Positions 1 to 5,745 of a stretch of DNA of 5,745 bases are shown here, in pieces; the stretch's first letter is position 1, and every line of letters starts with the position of its first letter. This DNA is from Chloroflexota bacterium. GTDB lineage: Bacteria; Chloroflexota; Anaerolineae; Promineifilales; Promineifilaceae. The DNA is taken from positions 1-5,745 of the forward strand of contig QQUD01000914.1 in the NCBI GenBank assembly GCA_008501785.1, read 5' to 3'. A program made the position numbers and the translations under genes. A model generated the notes under the pieces. It was not told where the DNA came from, made no database searches, and saw only the letters and a list, made by a program, of their open reading frames with translations.

Positions 1-2915
1 TTCTTCCAAGCACGGGAAACTGTCAACCATTCTATGATGCAACCCCTGGCATTGTTCAGGACACAATGGACAAATTGGCGAAACTGACGGGTCGCCAATA
101 CCATCTATTTGACTATGTGGGTGCCCCCGATGCAGAAAAAGTCATCATTTTGATGGGTTCTGGTGCCGATACAGCACATGACACAGCAGAATACTTAGCC
201 GCGCAAGGCGAGAAAGTGGGTGTTGTGATTGTGCGACTGTATCGTCCATTTGACGTGAGTGCATTTGTTCAGGCATTGCCACCTACCGTGAAGACAATCG
301 CCGCACTCGACCGCACAAAAGAGCCGGGAGCAACTGGCGAACCCCTTTACCTCGATATTGTTACTGCGATAGTTGAAGCTATTGCAGATGGCACTGCACC
401 CTTTGAGACAATGCCTAAGATCGTTGGTGGTCGTTATGGTTTGTCCTCGAAAGAATTCACCCCCGCAATGGTGAAAGCAATCTTTGATGAATTGGGTAAA
501 GATAAACCAAAAAATCATTTCACGATTGGTATCAATGATGACGTAAGCCACACCAGCTTGAAATGGGATAAATCATTTGACATTGAATCTGATGATGTTG
601 TCCGCGCTGTTTTCTACGGCTTGGGTGCAGACGGTACGGTTGGCGCTAACAAAAACTCCATCAAAATTATTGGTGAAGGAACGGACAATTACGCACAAGG
701 TTTCTTTGTTTATGACTCCAAAAAATCTGGTGCTGTTACCACATCTCACTTGCGATTTGGTAAAGACCGGATTCGTTCCCCTTACTTGATCACAACAGCA
801 AATTTTGTGGCTTGTCATCAATCTAGCTTTGTTGATAAATATGACATGATTCGATTGGCAGCCCCAAGCGCAACATTCTTGTTGAATACGCCATTTGGGC
901 CAGATGAAGCTTGGGATCAAATGCCGCGCAGTATGCAAGAAGCCATCATTGAAAAGAACTTGAAGTTCTATGTGGTAGATGCGCTGAAAGTTGCACGTGA
1001 AACAGGTATGGGTGGCCGTATTAACACGATTATGCAGACTTGTTTCTTCGCTTTGAGTGGCGTTTTGCCAACGGATGAAGCGATTAAAGCCATTAAGAAA
1101 GCGATTGAGAAGACTTATAGCAAACGTGGTCGTTTGGTTGTTGAATCTAACTTTGCAGCGGTTGATGGTGCGTTGGCCCAAATGCATGAGGTTAAGGTTC
1201 CGGCCGAGGCTACCAGCGATTATGAACGCCCACCCATTGTGCCAGAATTTGCACCTGATTTCATTAAATCTGTGACGGCACGGATTATGGAAGGACTGGG
1301 TGATGATTTACCGGTAAGCGCGATGCCAATTGATGGCACTTACCCAACCGGCACAACCAAGTGGGAAAAACGCAATATCACCACTGAAATTCCTGCATGG
1401 GATCCGGATATTTGTATCCAATGTGGTAAATGTGCCTTTGTTTGTCCGCATGGCGTCATTCGGATGAAGGTTGTTGATAAGGCTCTGTTGGCTGATGCAC
1501 CTGAGACCTTTAAAACGACGGATGCTCGCTTTAAAGAATTTAAGGGACAGGCTTACAGCTTGCAGGTAGCTCCTGAAGATTGCACCGGCTGTGCCATTTG
1601 TGTGGAAGCTTGCCCGGTGAAGAATAAGAAACAACCGAAGTTCAAAGCGATTAACATGGTTGCACAGCCACCCATTCGTGAAGCAGAAAAAGAGAATTGG
1701 GAATTTTTCCTTGGTTTACCTGAAGTGGACCGCACTTCTATCCCGGTCAATCAAGTAAAATACAACCAACTCCTTGAGCCGCTCTTTGAGTTCTCGGGTG
1801 CATGTGCAGGTTGTGGTGAAACACCTTACGTGAAGCTGATTAGCCAATTGTTTGGCGACCGCACCGTAATTGCCAATGCAACAGGCTGTTCCTCCATTTA
1901 CGGTGGTAACTTGCCGACAACGCCTTACTCACAAGATGCAAACGGCCGTGGCCCTGCATGGTCAAACTCACTGTTTGAAGACAATGCTGAGTTTGGTATG
2001 GGTATGCGCTTAGCAATGGACCAGCGTTTGGAAGCAGCAACCGGATTGCTTCGTGAACATCGTGAACTGATTGGTAGCGAATTGGCAGATGGCATTTTGT
2101 TCTCAGACCAGGTTGATTATGCTGAAGTTGAAAACCAGCGTGAACGCATTGAAGGACTGAAAGGTCGTTTGAACAATTTGTTGGCTGAAGGTGGAGACGC
2201 GGTTGAAGCTGCACGACTGCAACTGACGAATCTGTTGAGCATGGCTGACATTTTCGCAAAGAAGAATGTGTGGATCTTTGGTGGCGACGGTTGGGCATAT
2301 GACATTGGTTATGGTGGTTTAGACCACGTATTGGCATCGGGACGTAATGTTAACGTGCTGGTGATGGATACGGAAGTTTACTCCAATACCGGTGGGCAGA
2401 TGTCGAAAGCAACACCTCGTGGTGCTGTTGCCAAGTTTGCAGCTGCGGGTAAACCAAGTGCAAAGAAAGACTTGGGTATGCAAGCAATTGCCTACGGAAA
2501 TGTTTATGTCGCTCGTATTGCATTTGGTGCAAATGACAGACAAACGATTCGCGCCATTATTGAAGCGGAAGCGTATGATGGTCCATCCTTGATTTTGGCA
2601 TATAGCCACTGTATCGCACATGGTTATGACCTGAAATTTGGTTTGGAACAACAGGATGCGGCCGTTAAATCTGGTTATTGGCCACTCTTCCGTTATAACC
2701 CAGATTTGACTCTGGAAGGCAAGAATCCATTCCAACTCGATAGCAAGGCACCGAAATTGCCGTTGGAAGATTACATTTATCGTGAAGGACGTTATCGGAT
2801 TTTGAAACAAAGCAATTCTGAAGCCGCCACACGTTTGTTAGATTTAGCAAAATCTGATGTCGAAAAGACATGGAAAACGTATGAACAAATGGCAGCAAAG
2901 AACGGTAAAGCGTAA
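1..2915 (+). CDS. nifJ: Pyruvate:ferredoxin (flavodoxin) oxidoreductase, 5'-truncated by the window and with an apparent frameshift near its visible start
   Basis: Oxidises pyruvate and CoA to acetyl-CoA and CO2 in the cytoplasm, passing electrons to ferredoxin or flavodoxin. The main frame is open from position 3; the first in-frame ATG (66) is internal, and by family length (about 1170-1200 aa) roughly 210 residues lie upstream. Residues here are numbered from that ATG. Visible in order: the end of the transketolase-C-like domain (about 1-160); the gamma domain with GLGADGTVGANK from 185; the EKR segment (EKR 434-436); two 4Fe-4S motifs (C450, C453, C456, C460 and C506, C509, C512, C516); and the TPP domain with GDG at 740-742 and YSNTGGQ at 772-778. 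C580, C583, C608 and C849 match the four ligands of the TPP-proximal cluster known in this family, so the visible protein looks catalytically complete. Positions 1-27 read FFQARETVN in frame 1, then the match continues as PFYDATPGIV in frame 3, so one C appears to be missing. It ends with TAA, 76 bp before the next gene. Confidence 0.96.
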   Translation, partial: LPSTGNCQPFYDATPGIVQDTMDKLAKLTGRQYHLFDYVGAPDAEKVIILMGSGADTAHDTAEYLAAQGEKVGVVIVRLYRPFDVSAFVQALPPTVKTIAALDRTKEPGATGEPLYLDIVTAIVEAIADGTAPFETMPKIVGGRYGLSSKEFTPAMVKAIFDELGKDKPKNHFTIGINDDVSHTSLKWDKSFDIESDDVVRAVFYGLGADGTVGANKNSIKIIGEGTDNYAQGFFVYDSKKSGAVTTSHLRFGKDRIRSPYLITTANFVACHQSSFVDKYDMIRLAAPSATFLLNTPFGPDEAWDQMPRSMQEAIIEKNLKFYVVDALKVARETGMGGRINTIMQTCFFALSGVLPTDEAIKAIKKAIEKTYSKRGRLVVESNFAAVDGALAQMHEVKVPAEATSDYERPPIVPEFAPDFIKSVTARIMEGLGDDLPVSAMPIDGTYPTGTTKWEKRNITTEIPAWDPDICIQCGKCAFVCPHGVIRMKVVDKALLADAPETFKTTDARFKEFKGQAYSLQVAPEDCTGCAICVEACPVKNKKQPKFKAINMVAQPPIREAEKENWEFFLGLPEVDRTSIPVNQVKYNQLLEPLFEFSGACAGCGETPYVKLISQLFGDRTVIANATGCSSIYGGNLPTTPYSQDANGRGPAWSNSLFEDNAEFGMGMRLAMDQRLEAATGLLREHRELIGSELADGILFSDQVDYAEVENQRERIEGLKGRLNNLLAEGGDAVEAARLQLTNLLSMADIFAKKNVWIFGGDGWAYDIGYGGLDHVLASGRNVNVLVMDTEVYSNTGGQMSKATPRGAVAKFAAAGKPSAKKDLGMQAIAYGNVYVARIAFGANDRQTIRAIIEAEAYDGPSLILAYSHCIAHGYDLKFGLEQQDAAVKSGYWPLFRYNPDLTLEGKNPFQLDSKAPKLPLEDYIYREGRYRILKQSNSEAATRLLDLAKSDVEKTWKTYEQMAAKNGKA

Positions 2916-2933
2916 CGTTTTTTGACAAATTAG

Positions 2934-2976
2934 GAGCCGGATTTTGACTTGAAAAATCCGGCTCATTCCTTTTAAT
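2934..2976 (+). terminator. Terminator- or attenuator-like hairpin between nifJ and the DHOD-like gene
   Basis: A perfect 12-bp stem pairs 2934-2945 (GAGCCGGATTTT) with 2953-2964 (AAAATCCGGCTC) around a 7-nt loop, GACTTGA. The 3' side is T-rich (ATTCCTTTTAATTTT) but interrupted, so the U-tract is weaker than in an ideal intrinsic terminator. It starts 18 bp after the nifJ stop and ends 16-27 bp before the next gene's ribosome binding site. I infer partial termination or 3'-end protection of the nifJ message, which would make the downstream gene less expressed than nifJ. Full termination is possible only if the downstream gene has its own promoter, and I see no convincing one. Confidence 0.7.
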
Positions 2977-2980
2977 TTTC

Positions 2981-2984
2981 GGAG
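2981..2984 (+). promoter_or_regulatory. Shine-Dalgarno site of the DHOD-like gene
   Basis: GGAG sits 7 nt before the ATG at 2992. This spacing is close to ideal and supports that start codon. The site lies outside the upstream hairpin stem, so the hairpin would not occlude it. Confidence 0.75.
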
Positions 2985-2991
2985 AAACGAT

Positions 2992-4017
2992 ATGGATTTG
3001 AAAACGACTTATCTCGGTTTAGACTTGAAGAACCCATTGGTGCCATCTTCGTCGCCACTTGCTCGTGAACTAGACAGTCTTCGTCAAATGGAAGATGCAG
3101 GGGCTGCTGCGGTTGTGCTGCACTCTTTGTTTGAAGAGCAAATTACACAGGAAACGCATGCATTAAATGAGCATTTGATGCAGGGAACAGAAAGCTTTGC
3201 TGAAGCACTGAATTATTTCCCGGATGCTTCGGAATATAAAACTGGACCAGATGCCTATTTGGAACATATTCGCAAGGCGAAGGATGCGATGAGCATTCCG
3301 GTCATTGCCAGCTTGAATGGTGTTTCTACTGGTGGTTGGGTGAAATATGCAAAGGATGTGCAGGCTGCTGGTGCAGATGCATTGGAATTGAATATTTATT
3401 ACCTGCCAACTGATATGAATATGGACAGCAATGCTGTTGAACAGCTTTATCTAGACGCTTTGCGTGATGTGAAATCGAATGTTTCGATTCCAGTATCAAT
3501 GAAGCTGAACCCATATTTTAGTTCGGTTGCCAACATGTCACGCCGTCTGGCAGAGGGTGGGGTAGATGGGCTGGTGTTGTTTAATCGCTTCTACCAACCT
3601 GATTTGGACCTGGAGAATCTGGAAGTTGTGCCTAATTTGCAGTTAAGCTCGTCTCAGGAATTGCGCCTGCCATTGCGGTGGATTGCGATTTTGTACGGCC
3701 GTGTTCAAACCGACCTCGCTCTGACAACGGGTGTCCACACTGTAATGGATGCACTAAAGGGCTTGGCCGCTGGTGCAAACGTTGTCATGATGGCATCTGA
3801 ACTGCTGCGCAATGGTGTGAATCGTCTGCAAGTAATGCGGATGGGCATTGAAGCGTGGCTGGTTGAGAATGAGTATGAATCACTAGACCAACTACGTGGC
3901 AGCTTGAGCCAGGTGAATTGCAGTGAGCCAGCAGCATTTGAACGGGCTAACTATATGCGTGTGTTGAGTTCTTATGCACCGGATTATGCTAAACGAACTG
4001 GGATTGTAACTGACTAG
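2992..4017 (+). CDS. Dihydroorotate dehydrogenase-like FMN-barrel oxidoreductase
   Basis: A complete 341-aa protein resembling the 'dihydroorotate dehydrogenase-like protein' family, a TIM-barrel flavoprotein group often found next to nifJ; the exact substrate is unknown. The start is a conserved [20 protein letters not shown] segment behind a good ribosome binding site. K171 in [11 protein letters not shown] corresponds to the barrel lysine that contacts FMN in true DHODs. [11 protein letters not shown] and the late glycine-rich stretch [14 protein letters not shown] fit the flavin phosphate side. In true DHODs the substrate loop reads like NxSCPN or NxSxPN, with a Cys or Ser base. Here the equivalent is LNIYYLPTD (N134, Y136, Y137, P139), so the catalytic Cys/Ser is absent. 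Pyrimidine synthesis is therefore an unsafe label, and no pyr genes are nearby. The gene follows nifJ by 76 bp in the same direction, which suggests a role in ferredoxin or flavin redox chemistry (inference). No signal peptide or membrane segment is seen. Confidence 0.9.
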   Translation: MDLKTTYLGLDLKNPLVPSSSPLARELDSLRQMEDAGAAAVVLHSLFEEQITQETHALNEHLMQGTESFAEALNYFPDASEYKTGPDAYLEHIRKAKDAMSIPVIASLNGVSTGGWVKYAKDVQAAGADALELNIYYLPTDMNMDSNAVEQLYLDALRDVKSNVSIPVSMKLNPYFSSVANMSRRLAEGGVDGLVLFNRFYQPDLDLENLEVVPNLQLSSSQELRLPLRWIAILYGRVQTDLALTTGVHTVMDALKGLAAGANVVMMASELLRNGVNRLQVMRMGIEAWLVENEYESLDQLRGSLSQVNCSEPAAFERANYMRVLSSYAPDYAKRTGIVTD

Positions 4018-4124
4018 TGTTCCGACCAACAAATATTGACGGATAACACATCTGAACGGAACACTTAAACTGAAACCATTTGCGCACGTTTTATCCGTCA
4101 AAAGATGTTGGTTTCAGTACTAGT
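4013..4124. repeat. 112-bp imperfect palindromic element overlapping the stop codon of the DHOD-like gene
   Basis: Positions 4013-4046 and the reverse complement of 4091-4124 align without gaps, 26 of 34 positions identical. The matching blocks are ACTAGT at both outer ends, ACCAACA/TGTTGGT (4025-4031 with 4106-4112) and TGACGGATAA/TTATCCGTCA (4037-4046 with 4091-4100), with 44 bp between the arms. The left ACTAGT contains the TAG stop of the upstream gene (4015-4017). Two further inverted repeats cross this fold: AGTGTTCCG/CGGAACACT (4016-4024 with 4057-4065) and ACTGAAACCA/TGGTTTCAGT (4069-4078 with 4109-4118). The unpaired part of the long palindrome thus has alternative partners in its own centre. 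It could be a small non-autonomous mobile element, a folded recombination site or a structured mRNA 3' end. The repeats are directly visible; the role is not known. Confidence 0.7.
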
Positions 4125-4126
4125 TA

Positions 4127-4154
4127 GATTTACGATTTACGATTTTAGATTTAC
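4127..4154. repeat. Heptamer tandem repeat, four units of GATTTAC
   Basis: Four contiguous 7-bp units start at 4127, 4134, 4141 and 4148. Units 1, 2 and 4 are exactly GATTTAC; unit 3 reads GATTTTA. The array fills the gap between the palindromic element (ends 4124) and the terminator stem (starts 4153), and its last two bases are shared with the terminator. Short heptamer arrays like this typically arise by replication slippage and vary in copy number between strains. Confidence 0.75.
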
Positions 4155-4202
4155 GGCCGTTTTCTCTTGATTGTGGGGGGAAACGGCCGTTTTTGTTTTT
4201 TT
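4153..4202 (+). terminator. Strong intrinsic terminator of the nifJ/DHOD-like unit
   Basis: ACGGCCGTTT (4153-4162) pairs perfectly with AAACGGCCGT (4181-4190). The stem extends inward through 4163-4166 with 4177-4180, mixing C-G and T-G pairs, to give about 14 bp around a 10-nt loop. A tract of 12 T interrupted by one G follows immediately (4190-4202), as expected for Rho-independent termination on the + strand. It lies about 135 bp after the stop codon of the DHOD-like gene, so the palindromic element and heptamer array would form a long 3' untranslated region. Confidence 0.85.
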
Positions 4203-4282
4203 ATCATCACTTCCAACCAAACCACAAGAAAATTGGATGCGGCGAGATTGTCTTGGAAAATGGTGGCGTTGTGTGAAGGAGT

Positions 4283-4345
4283 AAAACGGCCGTTTACTCT
4301 CTAATCTTGGTGGTTGAGTGAGGAAAACGGCCGTTTTCTTATTTC
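4283..4345 (+). terminator. Second hairpin built from the same ACGGCCGT palindrome, possible weak terminator
   Basis: A 13-bp perfect stem pairs 4283-4295 with 4325-4337 (AAAACGGCCGTTT with AAACGGCCGTTTT) around a 29-nt loop. Each arm also contains a near-complete palindrome of its own; the right arm is a perfect 16-bp palindrome at 4323-4338. The tail CTTATTTC is only moderately T-rich. The arrangement parallels the terminator at 4153-4202: octamer, CTC-rich strand, G-rich strand, octamer, T-rich tail. It may be a diverged duplicate of that terminator or a transcription-insulating repeat ahead of the next gene. Confidence 0.5.
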
Positions 4346-4347
4346 AA

Positions 4348-4377
4348 TTCGCAAAAAAGCAAAAAATTAGCGATAAT
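4348..4377 (+). promoter_or_regulatory. Putative sigma70-type promoter for the lipoprotein gene
   Basis: GATAAT at 4372-4377 matches five of six bases of a -10 box. TTCGCA at 4348-4353, 18 bp upstream, matches four of six bases of TTGACA. The spacer is A-rich (AAAAAAGCAAAAAA), and transcription would begin near 4384, about 68 nt before the start codon. The position just downstream of two hairpins is sensible for a new transcription unit. This is a visual match only. Confidence 0.4.
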
Positions 4378-4441
4378 ATGTCAAACGTTTTTTTCTTATG
4401 GAAAGTCATTATGTCATTTGCAATCAAACAGCAATGGCTGT

Positions 4442-4450
4442 GAGGTGGAG
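4442..4450 (+). promoter_or_regulatory. Purine-rich ribosome binding site that decides the lipoprotein start
   Basis: GAGGTGGAG precedes the ATG at 4452; its AGG core lies 6 nt from the start. In-frame ATGs at 4398 and 4434 would place 18 or 6 extra residues before the signal peptide and lack a comparable site. The ribosome binding site and a normal-length lipoprotein signal both favour 4452. Confidence 0.6.
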
Positions 4451-4451
4451 T

Positions 4452-5745
4452 ATGAATCGAAAAATTTGGACAATCTGTTTCATCATTTTTGCTGTTTGGT
4501 TAACATCCTGTTCATTGATTCCCAGTTCGGATGAGGAGCAGCCAACGGCCGTTCCCGTAGAAGTTGTGGCCGCAGAAGATGTGTTGCCAACGGCAACTGC
4601 TACACCAATCCCGACCAACACACCTTTGCCAACCTTGTTGCCGAACACGACACCAACCATCATTCCAGGTGACTCAACACCCACACCAGACCCAAATTGT
4701 GTGTATGACATCGCCTTTGTTTATGATGTCACAATTCCTGATGACTCCGTCATTCCGCCAGGAATAAACTTCGACAAAACATGGCGCATGATCAACACAG
4801 GCAATTGTCGATGGATTGCAGGGTCAGATTTTGTATATACGCGTGGCGAACAGATGGGGAAAAATACACGGGTACCGATTTCACCAGCGGACCCTGGTGA
4901 AGTGATTGACGTGTCTGTGCTGTTGTTATCACCCATGAATCCTGGCACTTACACCAGCTATTGGCAACTGCAATTACCTGATGGACAAATTTTAGAACCA
5001 GAATTTTATACACGTATCGTGGTGCCGATTGCGACGGCAACCAGACCGCCGCGTCCAACCTCTGCTGCTACCAGCAGTGGCGAGTCTGGTGACAACGCTG
5101 GCACATCAACCCCAACCGTAGCCCCCACATCTACGAGCTGGCAGGGCAATTTTTATAGCAATACGACGTTAAGTGGCAGTCCTGTTTTGCAGAGAAGCGA
5201 TAGCAGTATCAATTTTAATTGGGGAACAAGCTCTCCTGCGACAGAAATACCAGTTGATAATTTTTCAGCAACCTGGACGCGAACATTAGATTTTGAATCA
5301 GGCACATACCGTTTTAATGCGACGGCTGATGATGGCGTGCGCGTTTATGTGGACGGGTCGCTTGTGATTGATGAATGGCATGATGCAACTGCAAATACCT
5401 ATTCTGCGGATGTTACTATAGCGGCTGGCTCGCACACGATTCGTGTAGATTATTATGAAGGAACTGGCGATGCCAATATTAATGTCTGGTGGAGTAAAAC
5501 ATCAACAACAACTTCATCGACCTGGCTTGGTGAGTATTATTCAACCAAGGATTTGACTGGTGCTGTGACGCTGACGCGCAATGATTCATCTGTCAACTTT
5601 GATTGGGGCCAAAATTCACCAGACAGCAGCATTCCTGTTGATGGCTTTTCGGTAAGATGGACCCGCTCACTGACTTTTAATGCAAGTACCTATGAATTTA
5701 AAGCGACAATGGATGATGGTATGCGGGTTTATATTGACGGTTCGT
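4452..5745 (+). CDS. Surface lipoprotein with NBR1-type Ig domain and tandem PA14 domains, 3' end outside the window
   Basis: The reading frame stays open to the window edge, giving at least 431 residues. MNRKIWTICF begins a lipoprotein signal peptide whose lipobox LTSC places the lipidated Cys at residue 20; export and membrane anchoring follow. A Pro/Thr/Asp-rich linker spans about 21-81. Residues about 83-191 match the NBR1/N_BRCA1 Ig-like domain common in bacterial surface proteins: KTWRMINTGNCRW with W111, C119 and W121, then GTYTSYWQLQLPDG. C83 and C119 could form a disulfide (inference). A second Ser/Thr/Pro linker runs about 192-229. PA14 domain 1 is about 230-347, with DDGVRVYVDGSLVIDEWHD near its end. 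PA14 domain 2 begins at W358 and is cut after its DDGMRVYIDGS motif. PA14 modules commonly bind carbohydrates, so a role in adhesion or polysaccharide handling at the cell surface is plausible. Further domains may follow. No partner is identifiable from the neighbours. Confidence 0.88.
   Translation, partial: MNRKIWTICFIIFAVWLTSCSLIPSSDEEQPTAVPVEVVAAEDVLPTATATPIPTNTPLPTLLPNTTPTIIPGDSTPTPDPNCVYDIAFVYDVTIPDDSVIPPGINFDKTWRMINTGNCRWIAGSDFVYTRGEQMGKNTRVPISPADPGEVIDVSVLLLSPMNPGTYTSYWQLQLPDGQILEPEFYTRIVVPIATATRPPRPTSAATSSGESGDNAGTSTPTVAPTSTSWQGNFYSNTTLSGSPVLQRSDSSINFNWGTSSPATEIPVDNFSATWTRTLDFESGTYRFNATADDGVRVYVDGSLVIDEWHDATANTYSADVTIAAGSHTIRVDYYEGTGDANINVWWSKTSTTTSSTWLGEYYSTKDLTGAVTLTRNDSSVNFDWGQNSPDSSIPVDGFSVRWTRSLTFNASTYEFKATMDDGMRVYIDGS
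5139..5745 (+). repeat. Tandem PA14-coding repeat, about 384-bp period
   Basis: The first unit begins at the W230 codon (5139) and the second at the W358 codon (5523), a 128-residue period. Matching landmarks in both units are the aromatic start (WQGNFYS and WLGEYYS), DSSINFNWG and DSSVNFDWG, IPVD-F, W-TR-L, and the DDG-RVY-DGS motif. The protein match is close while the DNA has diverged, so the duplication is not recent. The second copy is truncated by the window end, and more copies may follow. Confidence 0.85.

Larger units (their letters stand above)
4018..4451. other. Repeat-rich intergenic region between the DHOD-like gene and the lipoprotein gene
   Basis: This 434-bp stretch has no credible gene. 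From left to right it holds most of a 112-bp imperfect palindrome, a heptamer tandem repeat, an intrinsic terminator, about 80 bp with nothing I can name (4203-4282), a second hairpin built from the same octamer, an A-rich putative promoter, and the lipoprotein leader with its ribosome binding site. No tRNA fold or CRISPR-style repeat-spacer pattern is visible. Confidence 0.8.

Noticed and set aside
2922..2927. TTGACA as a -35 box for the DHOD-like gene
   Set aside because: No acceptable -10 hexamer lies 16-18 bp downstream, where the sequence is inside the hairpin. TTGACT at 2944 with TTTAAT at 2971 has a 21-bp spacer, which is too long.
195..2928. Several long antisense reading frames opposite nifJ, such as 573-1187, 1840-2337 and 2319-2810
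   Set aside because: They lie wholly or almost wholly opposite a well-conserved NifJ frame, show no recognisable domain, and have no convincing ribosome binding sites. They are best explained as shadows of nifJ codon use.
4013..4124. A true integron attC site
   Set aside because: The outer boxes GACCAAC and GTTGGTT each miss the RYYYAAC/GTTRRRY consensus at one position, the inner box has no extrahelical base, and no integrase or second site is present. I keep it only as an alternative for the palindrome.
4153..4338. A CRISPR array from the repeated ACGGCCGT motifs
   Set aside because: The repeats are only 8-16 bp, and their spacings (30, 103 and 41 bp) are irregular. They behave as hairpin arms rather than repeat-spacer units.
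4398..4451. Earlier in-frame starts for the lipoprotein at 4398 or 4434
   Set aside because: They add residues ahead of a standard lipoprotein signal peptide and lack a ribosome binding site as good as the one before 4452.
4424..5058. Reading frames on the - strand and in another + frame over the lipoprotein gene
   Set aside because: They overlap the frame that encodes clear NBR1-type Ig and PA14 domains and have no recognisable features of their own.

Overview
The window holds three genes, all on the + strand, in AT-leaning DNA. The set suggests an anaerobic or facultative bacterium, plausibly a Chloroflexota member of the Anaerolineae/Ardenticatenia type. That is an inference from gene content: a full-type NifJ pyruvate oxidoreductase, a dihydroorotate-dehydrogenase-like flavoprotein beside it, and a lipoprotein that joins a Pro/Thr-rich linker, an NBR1-type Ig domain and PA14 domains. 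No rRNA or other taxonomic marker is present to confirm it.

Layout. Positions 1-2915 are the 3' three-quarters or more of nifJ (pyruvate:ferredoxin/flavodoxin oxidoreductase), which enters from upstream. The first nine codons lie in a different frame from the rest, so a one-base deletion or sequencing error is apparent at about 27-28. Positions 2916-2991 are a short spacer with a perfect 12-bp hairpin and a Shine-Dalgarno site. Positions 2992-4017 encode a complete FMN-barrel protein of the DHOD-like family that has lost the usual DHOD catalytic residue. Positions 4018-4451 are a repeat-rich intergenic region. It contains a 112-bp imperfect palindrome that overlaps the upstream stop codon, a heptamer tandem repeat, a strong intrinsic terminator, a second hairpin made from the same palindromic octamer, and a putative promoter. 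Positions 4452-5745 are the 5' part of a lipoprotein gene that runs off the window.

How the genes work together. NifJ couples oxidative decarboxylation of pyruvate to reduction of ferredoxin or flavodoxin. The DHOD-like flavoprotein follows in the same direction and probably belongs to the same redox neighbourhood, with the spacer hairpin possibly lowering its expression relative to nifJ. The terminator at 4153-4202 closes this unit. The lipoprotein is a separate transcription unit with a cell-surface role.

The most unusual material is non-coding. The octamer ACGGCCGT occurs seven times in 5.7 kb, four of them as arms of two hairpins. The 112-bp palindrome has several competing pairings and some resemblance to a folded recombination site or a small non-autonomous element.
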